This document shows positions 33,797 to 42,471 of a stretch of DNA of 48,382 nt, in pieces (the first letter of the stretch is position 1; each line of letters opens with the position of its first letter). The stretch covers positions 1-48,382 of the forward strand of contig JACQWC010000110.1 in the NCBI GenBank assembly GCA_016209635.1, written 5' to 3'. Under the pieces are notes generated by a model, which was given only the letters and a program-made list of their open reading frames with translations, was not told where the DNA came from and did not search any database. Origin of the DNA: Candidatus Rokuibacteriota bacterium (GTDB lineage: Bacteria; Methylomirabilota; Methylomirabilia; Rokubacteriales; CSP1-6). A program made the translations under genes and the position numbers.

Positions 33797-33819
33797 GCAC
33801 CCCTCCGTCGGCTGGGGAA

Positions 33820-33849
33820 GTTGTAGCACGCCACCGGGGGGCGAGTCGA
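33820..33849 (-). promoter_or_regulatory. Promoter of the metallo-beta-lactamase/receiver gene
   Basis: On the minus strand TCGACT (33849-33844) and TACAAC (33825-33820) are 18 bases apart. TGC before the -10 resembles an extended -10. The same TGCTACAAC is present in the promoter at 47748-47753. The leader would be about 17 bases and holds the ribosome site. Confidence 0.45.
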
Positions 33850-33876
33850 TTCCGTGCGAGCAACGGTCGAGATTCA

Positions 33877-33894
33877 GGCTCGCTTCTGCGAGCC
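33877..33894. terminator. Hairpin after the liv-amidase operon
   Basis: GGCTCGC-TTCT-GCGAGCC is a perfect seven-base stem with a four-base loop. It lies about 100 bases downstream of the amidase stop on the minus strand. No T-run follows, so it is a possible terminator or 3'-end-stabilising structure. Confidence 0.35.
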
Positions 33895-33993
33895 CGAGCG
33901 TCGAGGGCGGTTATCTCCCGAGTCATTTCCAGGTTACTTCATGAATAGATAAGCTCTGTCTCATGACACGAATGGTGAAGGACGGCGGCGGCG

Positions 33994-35397
33994 TCAGTCC
34001 AGCGGGGGACGGCGCCGGTGCCACCCGGCCGCCTGCTCGTAGGCGTGGCCGAGCCGCAACACCGTCGCCTCGTCGAAGGGGCGGCCGACGATCTGGAACG
34101 CCAGCGGCCGGCCGTCGCTCGAGAAGCCGCAGGGCACGGCGAGGGCCGGGAGACCCAGGCCGTTCAGCGGCCGCGTGAGCCGGGAGAACCGCCCCATCCT
34201 CCTGATGACGTCGTCGACGCTCCCCGCCTTCGCGTCGACGAGGGCCGGCGCCGGCTCGGGGATCGCCGGCACCACCAGCGCGTCGACCTCGGCGAAGACC
34301 TCCGCGATGAACTCCCGCGTGAGGCGCGAGCGGAGGCGCAGCGCCTGGAGGTAGTCGTGGGCGGAGATGTGGAAGCCGACCTCGAGGCGCGCTCGGACCG
34401 CGGGCCCGAGCTCGTGCGGCCGTTCCCGCACCACCCGGGCGTGGACCGTCGAGCTCTCGGCGCGCGCGATGATGTTGCACACCCCCACCATGCTCTCGGG
34501 GTCGGGGACGCGGATCTCGCCGACGCGCGCGCCGAGCCCGGCGATCAGCTCGACGGCCGCTCTGGCACCCGCCTCCATCTCCGGATGGAGGTCATGGAAG
34601 TAGTAGTTCTCGATGACCCCGACGCGCAGCCCCGCGACGCCTCCGTCGAGCGTGGCGATGTAGTCAGGGACGGATCGACGGCTCGACGTCGCGTCGCGCG
34701 GGTCGTGGCCCGCGATCGCGCCGAGGAGCAACGCCGCGTCGCGAACGGTTCGCGTCATCGGCCCCAGGTGGTCGAGCGACCAGGAGAGCGCCATCACCCC
34801 GGCCCGGCTCACGCGCCCGTAGGTGGGCTTGAGCCCGACGATCCCGCAGCACGCCGCCGGCAGCCGGATTGAGCCCCCCGTGTCGCTCCCGAGCGCGCCG
34901 AGCGCCAGCCCCGCCGCCACCGCGGCGCCGGCGCCGCTGCTCGAGCCGCCCGCGCTGTGACCGGGCCGCCACGGGTTCTGGACGTCACCGTGGTGGGGGT
35001 TGTCGCCGAAGGGGCCGAGCGCCAGCTCGGTCATGTTGAGCTTGCCGAGCGTGATCGCGCCCATTCGCCGGAGCCGGCGCACGGCGGTGCACTCGTGATC
35101 CGCGCGGAAGTACTCGGCGGTCTTGGTCCCGCAGGAGGTCGGGAGCCCCCGCACGTGGCAGAGGTCCTTCCACGCCATCGGCACGCCGTGGAGAAGACCC
35201 CGGACGCGACCAGCGACCGCTTCGGCCTCGAGCGTCCGGGCGGCGCGGAGCGCCCCCTCGGCGTCCACGGTGATGAAGCTCCGCAGCCGGCCCTCCAGGC
35301 GCTCGATGCGCTCGAGGCACGTACGGGTCGCCTCGACGGGCGAGACCTCCCGCGCCCGGATCGCCTCGGCGAGCGTCGCGATCGTCCAGTCACTCAC
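33994..35397 (-). CDS. Amidase signature family hydrolase, GatA-like
   Basis: A 467-residue amidase with an intact triad: Lys77 ([10 protein letters not shown]), cis-Ser152 (GGSSSG) and nucleophile Ser176 ([16 protein letters not shown]). The N-terminus ([18 protein letters not shown]) and C-terminal [19 protein letters not shown] are those of free-standing AtzF/GatA-like amidases. The start is a GTG at 35397 that overlaps the end of a tiny upstream gene by eight bases. It is the last gene of the livKHMGF operon, so it probably hydrolyses the amide taken up by that importer. It differs clearly from the amidase at 2158, with only the catalytic core shared. Confidence 0.9.
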   Translation of the reverse strand: MSDWTIATLAEAIRAREVSPVEATRTCLERIERLEGRLRSFITVDAEGALRAARTLEAEAVAGRVRGLLHGVPMAWKDLCHVRGLPTSCGTKTAEYFRADHECTAVRRLRRMGAITLGKLNMTELALGPFGDNPHHGDVQNPWRPGHSAGGSSSGAGAAVAAGLALGALGSDTGGSIRLPAACCGIVGLKPTYGRVSRAGVMALSWSLDHLGPMTRTVRDAALLLGAIAGHDPRDATSSRRSVPDYIATLDGGVAGLRVGVIENYYFHDLHPEMEAGARAAVELIAGLGARVGEIRVPDPESMVGVCNIIARAESSTVHARVVRERPHELGPAVRARLEVGFHISAHDYLQALRLRSRLTREFIAEVFAEVDALVVPAIPEPAPALVDAKAGSVDDVIRRMGRFSRLTRPLNGLGLPALAVPCGFSSDGRPLAFQIVGRPFDEATVLRLGHAYEQAAGWHRRRPPLD

Positions 35398-35545
35398 TAC
35401 CGTCGTCCCCCTGGCCGCCGTTCCCCTCGAGCGCCGCGACGAATCCGGAGGGCTCCTCGACGAGTGCCAGATCCGCCGCGACGCGCTCGATCGTCGCGGC
35501 GAGGTCCGCCACGTCCGCCCTCACCTGCCTCGCGGTGTCCCCCAT
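35390..35545 (-). CDS. Small protein coupled to the amidase, possibly an AtzG/GatC-like accessory subunit
   Basis: A 51-residue protein (MGDTARQVRADVADLAATIE, then RVAADLALVEEPSGFVAALE). It is a single amphipathic helical stretch followed by a short acidic tail. It starts at the ATG at 35545, 14 bases after livF, and its stop overlaps the amidase GTG. Small helical partners of this kind (AtzG, GatC, DUF4089) wrap around amidases and stabilise them. The resemblance in position and size is good, but the sequence is too short for me to assign a family firmly. Confidence 0.62.
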   Translation of the reverse strand: MGDTARQVRADVADLAATIERVAADLALVEEPSGFVAALEGNGGQGDDGSE

Positions 35546-35559
35546 GGCCCCCCCTTCCG

Positions 35560-36267
35560 TCAGATGCCCAGGTACGCGCGCTTGACGTGCTCGTTGTCGA
35601 GCAGCTCGGCGCCCGTCCCGACGAGCACGATACACCCGTTCTCCAGCACGTAGCCGCGCCGGGAGAGGCCGAGCGCCTGGCGCGTATTCTGCTCGACGAG
35701 CATGATCGTCGTGCCGTCGCGGCTGATCTCGCCGACGATCCGGAAGATCTCCCGCACGACCAGCGGCGCCAGGCCGAGCGACGGCTCGTCGAGCATCAGG
35801 AGGCGCGGGAGGGCCATGAGCGCGCGCCCGATCGCGAGCATCTGCTGCTCGCCGCCCGAGAGCGTCCCCGCGCGCTGCTGGGCGCGCTCGCGGAGGATCG
35901 GGAAGAGGGTGAAGACGCGCTCCAGGCTGTCCCACCGCCGCCGCCGCGCCTTCCGCGTGTAAGAGCCCAGCTCGAGGTTCTCGCGGACGCTGAGGGTCGG
36001 GAAGATCTTGCGCCCCTCCGGCACCTGGACGACGCCTCGCTCGACGATCGCGTGGCAGGCCATCCGGTCGAGCCGCTCGCCGGCGAAGACGACGGCGCCC
36101 GCGCGCGGGCGCAAGAGGCCCGAGATCGTCCTGAGGAGCGTCGTCTTGCCCGCGCCGTTGGCGCCGACGACCGAGACGATCTCGCCGTCCTCGACGGCGA
36201 GGGAGACCGACCGCAGCGCCGGCAGGTCGCCGTATGCGACGTCGACGCCCGAGATCTCGAGCAGCAT
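35560..36267 (-). CDS. livF: Branched-chain amino acid-type ABC transporter ATPase LivF
   Basis: A 235-residue ATPase with Walker A GANGAGKTTLLR, the LivF-specific VQVPEGRKIFPTLSVRENLE, signature TLSGGEQQMLAIGRALM, Walker B LLMLDEPSLGLAP and the switch histidine position occupied in LVEQNTRQAL. The ATG at 36267 starts LLEISGVDVAYGDLPAL. It lies 31 bases after livG and completes the ATPase dimer. In Liv systems it powers import of hydrophobic amino acids, but the downstream amidase suggests an amide, urea or ureide ligand here. Confidence 0.94.
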   Translation of the reverse strand: MLLEISGVDVAYGDLPALRSVSLAVEDGEIVSVVGANGAGKTTLLRTISGLLRPRAGAVVFAGERLDRMACHAIVERGVVQVPEGRKIFPTLSVRENLELGSYTRKARRRRWDSLERVFTLFPILRERAQQRAGTLSGGEQQMLAIGRALMALPRLLMLDEPSLGLAPLVVREIFRIVGEISRDGTTIMLVEQNTRQALGLSRRGYVLENGCIVLVGTGAELLDNEHVKRAYLGI

Positions 36268-36298
36268 CAACGGGCGATCGTCCCCGAGACGCGCGGGC

Positions 36299-37015
36299 TC
36301 ACGCGCCCTCCCCGAGGTACGCCTCGATCACGCGCCGGTCGCGCGCGACCTCCGCCGGCGGCCCCTCCCCGATCTTCTCCCCGTGGTGGAGGACGATCAG
36401 CCGGTGCGACAGCGCCATGATCGCCTGCATCACGTGCTCGATGACCAGGAGGCTCACGCCGCGAGCGTGGATCTCCTGGATCAGCCCGATGATCTCGTCG
36501 ACCTCCACCGGGTTGAGCCCGGCCATGACCTCGTCGAGCAGCAGCAGCTCGGGCGAGGTCGCGAGGCCGCGCGCCATCTCCAGCCGCTTCCGGTCCGCGA
36601 GCGTCAGGCTCCGCGCTGCCGCGTCGCGCCGGTGGCCGAGGCCGACCAGGTCGAGGATCTCGCCGGCGTGTCGCCGCGCCGCGGCGACTTCCCCCACGCG
36701 GTTGAAGGCCCCGACCATCACGTTCTCGAGCGCGGAGAGTCCGGCGAACGGCTGCACGATCTGGAAGGTCCGCGCGAGCCCGCGGCGGCAGATCGCGTGG
36801 GGTCGGAGGCCCAGGAGGGAGTCGCCCTTGAAGCTGATCGCCCCCCGGGTCGGCGGGTAGAACCCCGAGATCACGTTGAACACGGTGGTCTTGCCGGCGC
36901 CGTTCGGCCCGATGAGGCCGACGATCTCCCCCGCTTCCACGGTCAGGTCGAACCGGCTCACCGCGGTGAGGCCCCCGAAGCGCTTCGAGAGGTCACGGAC
37001 CTCGAGCAGGCTCAC
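36299..37015 (-). CDS. livG: Branched-chain amino acid-type ABC transporter ATPase LivG
   Basis: A 238-residue ATPase with LLEVRDLSKRFGGLTAVSRF, Walker A LIGPNGAGKTTVFNVISG, the LivG block GLARTFQIVQPFAGLSALEN and Walker B LLLLDEVMAGLNPVEV, followed by LLVIEHVMQAIM. The ABC signature is unusual: LTLADRKRLEMARGLA in place of the commoner LPYGxQRRLEIARAL, which may weaken the canonical contact. The GTG at 37015 overlaps the livM stop (GTGA), so the two are co-translated. It pairs with LivF in the nucleotide-binding dimer. Confidence 0.94.
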   Translation of the reverse strand: MSLLEVRDLSKRFGGLTAVSRFDLTVEAGEIVGLIGPNGAGKTTVFNVISGFYPPTRGAISFKGDSLLGLRPHAICRRGLARTFQIVQPFAGLSALENVMVGAFNRVGEVAAARRHAGEILDLVGLGHRRDAAARSLTLADRKRLEMARGLATSPELLLLDEVMAGLNPVEVDEIIGLIQEIHARGVSLLVIEHVMQAIMALSHRLIVLHHGEKIGEGPPAEVARDRRVIEAYLGEGA

Positions 37016-37956
37016 CGACGTGCGCCGCGGAGGAGGCCCATGAGCCCCTGGGGGAGAAACGAGATGACGAGGATCAGGATGAGGCCGTAGACCATGATGT
37101 CGACCCCCGCCCGGCCGCGGATCGCCGCGCGGGTCAGCTCGGAGATCGGCGTCAGCACGAACGACCCGAGCAGCGGCCCGAGGACGGTCCCCGCGCCCCC
37201 GACGATCGCGCGGAGCAGCCCCTCGATCGAGACGGACACGCCGAAGGTGAGGCTCGGATCGATGTAGGCGAAGTACTGCGCGTAGAAGGTGCCGCCGAGC
37301 GCGGTGAGGAACGAGGAGATCGCCATCGCCCGGAGCTTCATCCCAAGCGTGTCGACGCCCGCGGCCTCCGCCGCGTCCTCGTTCTCGCGGATGGCCACGA
37401 GCGCGTACCCGAGCCTCGAGCGCTCGACGCGCCGCGTGACCCAGAGCGCCAAGAGCGCCATCAGGAGGATGACGTAGTAATAGGCAAGCTTCCCCGCGAA
37501 GAGGAAGAGGTGGGGCGCCGACCCGCGGCTCGGGATCACGAGCCCGAGGGAGGAGCCGACCGCCTTCCAGTTCACCGCGATCACCCGGAGCATCTCCGCG
37601 AACGCGAGCGTCACCAGGGCGAAGTAGGGACCCCGGAGCCCGTACCGGAACGAGAGGTACCCCGCGAGGAGGCCGAAGGCCGTCGCGAGACAGCCCCCCG
37701 CCAGCATCCCGAGCCACGGGCTCACCCCCCAGTGGAGCAGGAGGAGGGTCGAGGTGTAGGCGCCGATCCCGAAGAAGGCCGCGTGGCCGAACGAGAACTG
37801 GCCGGCGTAGCCGCCGAGGATGTTCCAGCTCGAGCCGAGGTAGGCGAAGAAGAGGATGCTGATGAGGACCTGGAGGAAATAGGCGGGCAGGAGCGGCGGG
37901 ACGGCCAGGAGCAGGCCGAGCCCGAGAACGCCGAGCGCGCTACCGGCCACGGCCAC
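37012..37956 (-). CDS. livM: Branched-chain amino acid-type ABC transporter permease LivM
   Basis: A 314-residue inner-membrane permease with eight to ten helices. Family blocks are SSWNILGGYAGQFSFGHAAF, LSFRYGLRGPYFALVTLAFA, and the coupling region RRVERSRLGYALVAIRENED followed by AAEAAGVDTLGMKLRA. The GTG at 37956 gives the normal short N-terminus and overlaps livH by 17 bases; a second GTG at 37950 is possible. It forms the channel with LivH. Confidence 0.93.
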   Translation of the reverse strand: MAVAGSALGVLGLGLLLAVPPLLPAYFLQVLISILFFAYLGSSWNILGGYAGQFSFGHAAFFGIGAYTSTLLLLHWGVSPWLGMLAGGCLATAFGLLAGYLSFRYGLRGPYFALVTLAFAEMLRVIAVNWKAVGSSLGLVIPSRGSAPHLFLFAGKLAYYYVILLMALLALWVTRRVERSRLGYALVAIRENEDAAEAAGVDTLGMKLRAMAISSFLTALGGTFYAQYFAYIDPSLTFGVSVSIEGLLRAIVGGAGTVLGPLLGSFVLTPISELTRAAIRGRAGVDIMVYGLILILVISFLPQGLMGLLRGARR

Positions 37957-38815
37957 CGCCGAAGAGCCCCGTGGGCCTCGTGAGGAGGACGAGGGCGAAG
38001 ATCAGGAAGACCACGAGCTGCTTGAGGGAGCCCGGCAGGAGGGCCGCCCCCAGCGACTCCGCAAGGCCGACGATGAAGCCCCCCACGAGCGCGCCCAGGA
38101 AGTTTCCCATCCCGCCCAGGACCACGACGACGAACGCCATCAGGTTGAAGGTCTCGCCCACGTCGGGCGCCACGTAGAAGAACGGCGTGACCAGCGACCC
38201 GGCGACGGCGACGCACCCCGACCCGATGCCGAAGGCGACCGCCCGGATGCGGCTCACGTTGATCCCCATGAGCATCGCCCCCTCGGGCTCCTCGGCGAGC
38301 GCCCGGATGGCCTTGCCGACGTCGGTGAGCCGGAGGAACGCGAAGAGCCCGAGGGCCATGACGACCGCGCCCGCGCAGGCGACGAGCCGCGGGACCTGGA
38401 CGAGCGCCTCGCCCACGACGAACGACGCGCCGGCGTAGCCGACGCGCAGCGTCCGGTAGTCCGCCTGCCACAGGACGAGCGCCATGTTCTCGAAGAAGAG
38501 GGCGAGCCCGAGGGTCAGGAGGAGCTGGTTGTGCTCCGCCGCCTCGCGGTTCGGCTCGATGACGAGCGTTTGGATCAGGACGCCCAGGAGGAAGAAGAGC
38601 GGCCCCGTCACGACCACCGACAGGTACGGATCGACGCCGCCCAGGGTGAAGAGCCAGTACGAGGCGTACATCCCCAGCATCATCAGGGCGCCGTGGGCGA
38701 AGTTGATGATGCGAAGCACGCCGAAGATCAGCGTGAGGCCGCTGGCGACGAGACCGTAGATGCCCCCGAGCAAGACGCCGCTCAGGACGGCCTGAAGCAG
38801 GAGGCCCCAGGTCAC
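37940..38815 (-). CDS. livH: Branched-chain amino acid-type ABC transporter permease LivH
   Basis: A 291-residue inner-membrane permease beginning at a GTG (38815) with LLLQAVLSGVLLGGIYGLVA. The conserved LTLIFGVLRIINFAHGALMM, TDVGKAIRALAEEPEGAMLM and VVLGGMGNFLGALVGGFIVG are present. It lies seven bases after livK and overlaps livM. Nothing is missing compared with the family length. Confidence 0.93.
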   Translation of the reverse strand: MTWGLLLQAVLSGVLLGGIYGLVASGLTLIFGVLRIINFAHGALMMLGMYASYWLFTLGGVDPYLSVVVTGPLFFLLGVLIQTLVIEPNREAAEHNQLLLTLGLALFFENMALVLWQADYRTLRVGYAGASFVVGEALVQVPRLVACAGAVVMALGLFAFLRLTDVGKAIRALAEEPEGAMLMGINVSRIRAVAFGIGSGCVAVAGSLVTPFFYVAPDVGETFNLMAFVVVVLGGMGNFLGALVGGFIVGLAESLGAALLPGSLKQLVVFLIFALVLLTRPTGLFGGGRGR

Positions 38816-38822
38816 CTCCCGC

Positions 38823-40055
38823 CTAGGCGCGCCACTTCGGGACGGGGAAGACCGGCTTGGCCTCCGCGTAGCGGGCGGGCCCGACGGCGAGGGGTCGCCC
38901 GCCCTGCACCTGGAGGAGCGCCGGGCTCGCGTTGGCGTTCTCGCCGCTGTCGTCGAACCGGATCGCGTCCTGGGGCAGGATGTGGTCCGCCAGGCTGGTC
39001 CTGGCGATCGCCTCCCGGACCTTCTCGCGGTCGGTCGACGCCGCGCGCTCGAGGGCGTCCCGGAGGACGTGCACGACGGCGTACGCCTGGACGCCGTGCG
39101 AGGTGAGCGTCGAGTTGAACCGCTTCTGGTAGGCCTCGAAGACCGCCTTCGCCCGCGCCGACTGTGGATTGTGCCAGTAGTTGCCGTCGAAGAGGTGCTC
39201 GGTCAGCTCGCGGTTGTCCGCGATGAAGCGCGGGTTCGAGTAGGCGGCGTTGGCGAGCCCGACGAGGGCGTGGATCCCCATCCTGAGCTTTCCCGCGGTC
39301 TCGGCGATGAGCTTTGCGTCGCCGAAATAGCCGCTGATCACGAGGATGTCCGGCCGCGCCGCCTTGACCTTCGACAGCTCCGCGGTGAAGTCCGGGCTCC
39401 GGAGGTTGTACGGGATGCGCTGCACCAGCTCGTACCCGAGCTTCGACGCGAACGCCTCGACGTGGTTGCCCATCGTCGTCCCGAAGTTCCCGTCCTCGTG
39501 CATGATCGCGACCCGCTTCACGCTGACGCCGGCCCCTCTCGCCATGTCCAGGATGTGGGTCATCGTGAGCGTCGACATCGATTTGCCGTTCGGCTGGACG
39601 CGGAAGATGTAGCGGAGGCCGCCTTCGCAGAGGTTGTCGGCGACCGCGCCGAGCAGCATGAACGGGGTCCTGTTCTTCTCGGTGACCTGGCGCACGGAGT
39701 AGGCGACGAGGCTCGAGTAGGGACCGATCAGCGCGACGATCCCCTGGTCGATGAGCCGCGCGGCCTCGGAGTTCCCCAGCTCCACCTTCGCCTGGGTGTC
39801 GCCGGGCAGGAGCGTGATCCGCGCGCCGCCGAGCGACTTGATGCCGCCCGCGGCGTTGATCTCCTCCACCGCGAGGAGGAGGCCGTTCAGGTTGAGCTGG
39901 GCGTCGAACGCGAGCGGCCCGGTGACCGGCAGGATGTAGCCGATCTTCACCTCCCGTGCCTGCCCCCGCGCGATGCGCGGGACGCCGCCGATCGTGACCG
40001 CTGCCCCTGCCGCCCCCATCGCCGTGAGAAAGCCGCGCCGGGTCACCATGCTCAT
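38823..40055 (-). CDS. livK: Branched-chain amino acid-type ABC transporter substrate-binding protein LivK, Tat signal
   Basis: A 410-residue exported binding protein. The N-terminus MSMVTRRGFLTAMGAAGAA is a twin-arginine signal, so it is exported folded, with cleavage near ARGQA. The mature part begins VKIGYILPVTGPLAFDAQLN and has the type I periplasmic-binding blocks NGLLLAVEEINAAGGI, LIGPYSSLVAYSVRQVTEKN, AIMHEDGNFGTTMGNHVEAF and RPDILVISGYFGDAKLI. It is the first gene of livKHMGF-small protein-amidase and has a good promoter upstream. The ligand is probably an amide- or ureide-containing molecule, judging from the amidase at the operon end. Confidence 0.93.
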   Translation of the reverse strand: MSMVTRRGFLTAMGAAGAAVTIGGVPRIARGQAREVKIGYILPVTGPLAFDAQLNLNGLLLAVEEINAAGGIKSLGGARITLLPGDTQAKVELGNSEAARLIDQGIVALIGPYSSLVAYSVRQVTEKNRTPFMLLGAVADNLCEGGLRYIFRVQPNGKSMSTLTMTHILDMARGAGVSVKRVAIMHEDGNFGTTMGNHVEAFASKLGYELVQRIPYNLRSPDFTAELSKVKAARPDILVISGYFGDAKLIAETAGKLRMGIHALVGLANAAYSNPRFIADNRELTEHLFDGNYWHNPQSARAKAVFEAYQKRFNSTLTSHGVQAYAVVHVLRDALERAASTDREKVREAIARTSLADHILPQDAIRFDDSGENANASPALLQVQGGRPLAVGPARYAEAKPVFPVPKWRA

Positions 40056-40101
40056 CGCGTGCCTCCGCTTCGCTCGGGTAAGTGCGCGTTCGAACGGCGG
40101 C

Positions 40102-40131
40102 AGGCTAGCACCCGCGAAAGCAGCCTGTCAA
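40102..40131 (-). promoter_or_regulatory. Promoter of the livKHMGF-amidase operon
   Basis: On the minus strand a perfect TTGACA (40131-40126) and TAGCCT (40107-40102) are separated by 18 bases, with TGC just before the -10. The -35 overlaps the stop of the upstream acetyltransferase gene. The leader would be about 40 bases and carries GGAGG before the livK ATG. Confidence 0.65.
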
Positions 40132-40625
40132 CGCGCAGGACTGCGGGCGAGACGCCGGAGCGCGGCGCCGGTGAGGCGCGTGAGGATCCAGTCTCTCCTG
40201 AGCTGCGCGCCGAGCCCCTCGTAGAAGCGGCTCGCGGGGGCGTTCCAGTCGAGCACCGTCCACTCCATCCGGCCGCAGCGCGTGCGGACGGCGATCCGTG
40301 CGAGCCGCACCAGGAGCGCCTTCCCCGCGCCCTGGCCGCGCTCGTCAGGCAGCACGAAGAGGTCCTCGAGGTAGAGGGTGGGGCGCGCGAGGAAGGTGGA
40401 GTAGGCGAAGAAGTAGAGGGCGAAGCCGATCGCCCGGCGGCCGCGATAGCAGAGGAGCGTCTCGAAGTACCGCCGGCGGCCGAAGCCGTGGCCCCGGATC
40501 CGGTCGGCCGTCGCCTCCAGCTCGTGGGACAGCCGCTCGTACTCGGCGAGCCCCCGGATCAGGCCGACGATCGTCGTCACGTCGCGCCGGGTTGCGCGCC
40601 GGATCCTGAGCCTGGGGCGGGCCAC
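40128..40625 (-). CDS. GNAT acetyltransferase, diamine acetyltransferase-like
   Basis: A 165-residue GNAT protein. The order is LRIRRATRRDVTTIVGLIRG, LAEYERLSHELEATADRI, the strand GFALYFFAYSTFLARPTLYL, EDLFVLPDERGQGAGKALL (acetyl-CoA loop RGQGAGK) and MEWTVLDWNAPASRFYEGLG. This order and the FAYSTF..PTLYLEDLFV block are those of spermidine/diamine and thialysine acetyltransferases. The start is a GTG at 40625, two bases after the M20 peptidase stop, so the two are co-transcribed. Substrate specificity is not certain. Confidence 0.87.
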   Translation of the reverse strand: MARPRLRIRRATRRDVTTIVGLIRGLAEYERLSHELEATADRIRGHGFGRRRYFETLLCYRGRRAIGFALYFFAYSTFLARPTLYLEDLFVLPDERGQGAGKALLVRLARIAVRTRCGRMEWTVLDWNAPASRFYEGLGAQLRRDWILTRLTGAALRRLARSPAR

Positions 40626-40627
40626 CG

Positions 40628-41953
40628 CTACGCCCCGGCGACGGCCAGCAGCATTTCCGTGTAGGCGCGGACGCCCGCGCACAGGTTCTCGAGCGAGACG
40701 CGCTCGTCGTTCCCGTGCACCCGCCGCCACTCCTCCTCGGCGAGGACGAACGGGCTGAACCCGTAGGCGTGGAGACCCGAGCCACGGAACACCCAGTTGT
40801 CGGTGAAGGCGACCGAGATCTGCGGCGCCACCACGACGCCCGGCGCCCGGCGGCCGAGCGCGTCCGCGAGCGCCTTGTAGAGCTCCGTGTCCGGCGGCGA
40901 GAGGTTGGCGCGCTTGAGCGGCGTCGTGACCTCGACCTCCACCCGGTCGTCGTCGATCGCGCGCCTCACCCACGCCACGACCTCCTCCGGGTCGTCTCCG
41001 GGCAGCATGCGGCAGTCGACCTCCGCCGTCGCCTCGGGGGGGATCACGTTACTCTTCTCGCTCCCCTTGAGCCGGGTGACGGCGAAGGTCGTGCGGACCA
41101 TCGCCGCATAGTGCGGGGTGGCGAAGAAGCGCGCGCGAAAGCCGGGGTCCTCGAGCGACCGCGCGAGGTCCTCGTAACCCCGGCCCTCGCCGCCCGCGAG
41201 GGCGCCGCCGAGGCGGGCGAAGAGCTCCTGCGTCTCGGGGAGCAGGCGGAGCTTGCGCTCCGCGGCGAGGAGCCGGCCGAGGGCGCGGATCAGGCGGTGC
41301 GGCGCCGTGTCGGGCCACGGCATCGACCCGTGGCCCGGCGCGCTCCGGGCCGTCAGGCGCAGCGGGAGCGGGACCTTCTCCGAGACTTCGATGAGGCCGA
41401 GCGGGACCCGGTACCGGGGCCCGGTGTCGACGAGGCCGAACTCCGACAGCGCGTACTCCGCTCCGGCCAGCCACTCGCGGCGCTCGGCGGCGACCCACTG
41501 GGCGCCGAACCGGCTCCCCGCCTCCTCGTCCGCGGTGGCGAGGAAGATCAGGTCCCGCTTGAGCGGGACCCGAGCGCGCTTGAGCGCCAGGAGCGCGACG
41601 AGCTGGAGCACCCCGATCGACTTCATGTCGAGCGCGCCGCGTCCGTAGAGGTACCCGTCACGGATGACGGCGCCGAACGGGTCCACGCTCCAGTACCGGC
41701 GATCCGCGTAGACCACGTCGATGTGGTGATGGAGGACGACGCCACCGAGCGACCCGTCGCCCAGGAGGCGCGCGACGAGGTTCCCGCGGCCCGGCCCCGA
41801 CTCCGCCGTCTCGCTCGCGATCCCCTCGCGCTCGAGGATCGCCGCGAGAAATCGGACGCCCTCGCGCTCGTTCCCCGGCGGGTTGGTCGTGTCCACCCCG
41901 AGGTAGCTCCGGAGGATCTCGATCGTCTCCTCGCCGAGCCCATCCCAGTCCAT
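40628..41953 (-). CDS. M20 family peptidase/deacylase
   Basis: A 441-residue zinc-dependent hydrolase of the M20 family (ArgE/DapE/carboxypeptidase). The metal site shows LHHHIDVVYAD and the family GRGALDMKS, with the catalytic glutamate pair in LATADEEAGSRFG. The dimerisation-domain loop is SAPGHGSMP, and the last ligand lies near VHGNDERVSLENL. The ATG at 41953 follows GGAGGAGG; a GTG one codon upstream is less likely. The N-terminal TNPPGNE is typical. Members remove acyl or aminoacyl groups from amino-acid derivatives; the exact substrate is not readable. It is transcribed divergently from the small TM protein gene at 42014. Confidence 0.91.
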   Translation of the reverse strand: MDWDGLGEETIEILRSYLGVDTTNPPGNEREGVRFLAAILEREGIASETAESGPGRGNLVARLLGDGSLGGVVLHHHIDVVYADRRYWSVDPFGAVIRDGYLYGRGALDMKSIGVLQLVALLALKRARVPLKRDLIFLATADEEAGSRFGAQWVAAERREWLAGAEYALSEFGLVDTGPRYRVPLGLIEVSEKVPLPLRLTARSAPGHGSMPWPDTAPHRLIRALGRLLAAERKLRLLPETQELFARLGGALAGGEGRGYEDLARSLEDPGFRARFFATPHYAAMVRTTFAVTRLKGSEKSNVIPPEATAEVDCRMLPGDDPEEVVAWVRRAIDDDRVEVEVTTPLKRANLSPPDTELYKALADALGRRAPGVVVAPQISVAFTDNWVFRGSGLHAYGFSPFVLAEEEWRRVHGNDERVSLENLCAGVRAYTEMLLAVAGA

Positions 41954-41975
41954 CACGCCTCCTCCGCCCCGTCGG

Positions 41976-42004
41976 TTGCCCCGTCGGCCACCCTACGCTA
42001 TAAG
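41976..42004 (+). promoter_or_regulatory. Promoter of the gene at 42014, near-leaderless
   Basis: TTGCCC (41976-41981) and TATAAG (41999-42004) are 17 bases apart. Initiation near 42011 leaves about three bases before the GTG at 42014. Confidence 0.45.
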
Positions 42005-42013
42005 GGAATAGTC

Positions 42014-42463
42014 GTGTGGAACACGTCGCTCTCGCGGCTTCAGACGATCATCGGCCTCACGACCGGGCTTCTCACGATCGCGGGCGCCGTGTACTCGGGC
42101 GTGCAGTACCTCCGGCCGGTCCCCAGCTTGGGCGAAGTCGTGGCGATTGTCCACGATGCCAAATCGGGGGTGCCCGTGCCCGACGCGACCATCGAGATCC
42201 TCACGCCCCAGAACGCCCTCGTCACCACCCTCACCTCGAAGGAGCCGGGCCGGGCGCGGGGGAGCCTGAAGGAAGGCCAGTATCGGCTCCGCGTGAGCCA
42301 TCCGAGGTTCGGCGCCGAGGTTCGCCAGATCCAGGTGGTGGCCGGGCAGACCGCCGAGGTGCGGGTGCGGCTCGCGCAGCGCGCGGGCGGCTCCTCGCCG
42401 CTCGGCGAGGCCGAGCGCACCATCAACGAGGGCGTGAGCGCGGTCAAGCGGTTGTTCCAGTAG
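42014..42463 (+). CDS. Membrane-anchored protein with a carboxypeptidase-regulatory-like domain
   Basis: A 149-residue protein of unknown specific function. Residues 9 to about 28 (LQTIIGLTTGLLTIAGAVYS) are one membrane helix. From residue 40 a beta-sandwich of the carboxypeptidase regulatory/PEGA type follows (AIVHDAKSGVPVPDATIEIL, then GRARGSLKEGQYRLRVSHPR, then VVAGQTAEVRVRLAQ), and a short helical tail. The domain should lie outside the cytoplasm. The start is a GTG at 42014, which leaves the helix at the N-terminus. It converges with the amidohydrolase gene only eight bases away. No partner can be inferred. Confidence 0.72.
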   Translation: MWNTSLSRLQTIIGLTTGLLTIAGAVYSGVQYLRPVPSLGEVVAIVHDAKSGVPVPDATIEILTPQNALVTTLTSKEPGRARGSLKEGQYRLRVSHPRFGAEVRQIQVVAGQTAEVRVRLAQRAGGSSPLGEAERTINEGVSAVKRLFQ

Positions 42464-42471
42464 CCCGCCGC

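Noticed and set aside
35560-40055. Assigning the Liv-type transporter firmly to leucine, isoleucine and valine
   Set aside because: The gene order supports the Liv family, but the operon ends in an amidase and many Liv-type systems bind amides or urea, so the ligand is left open.
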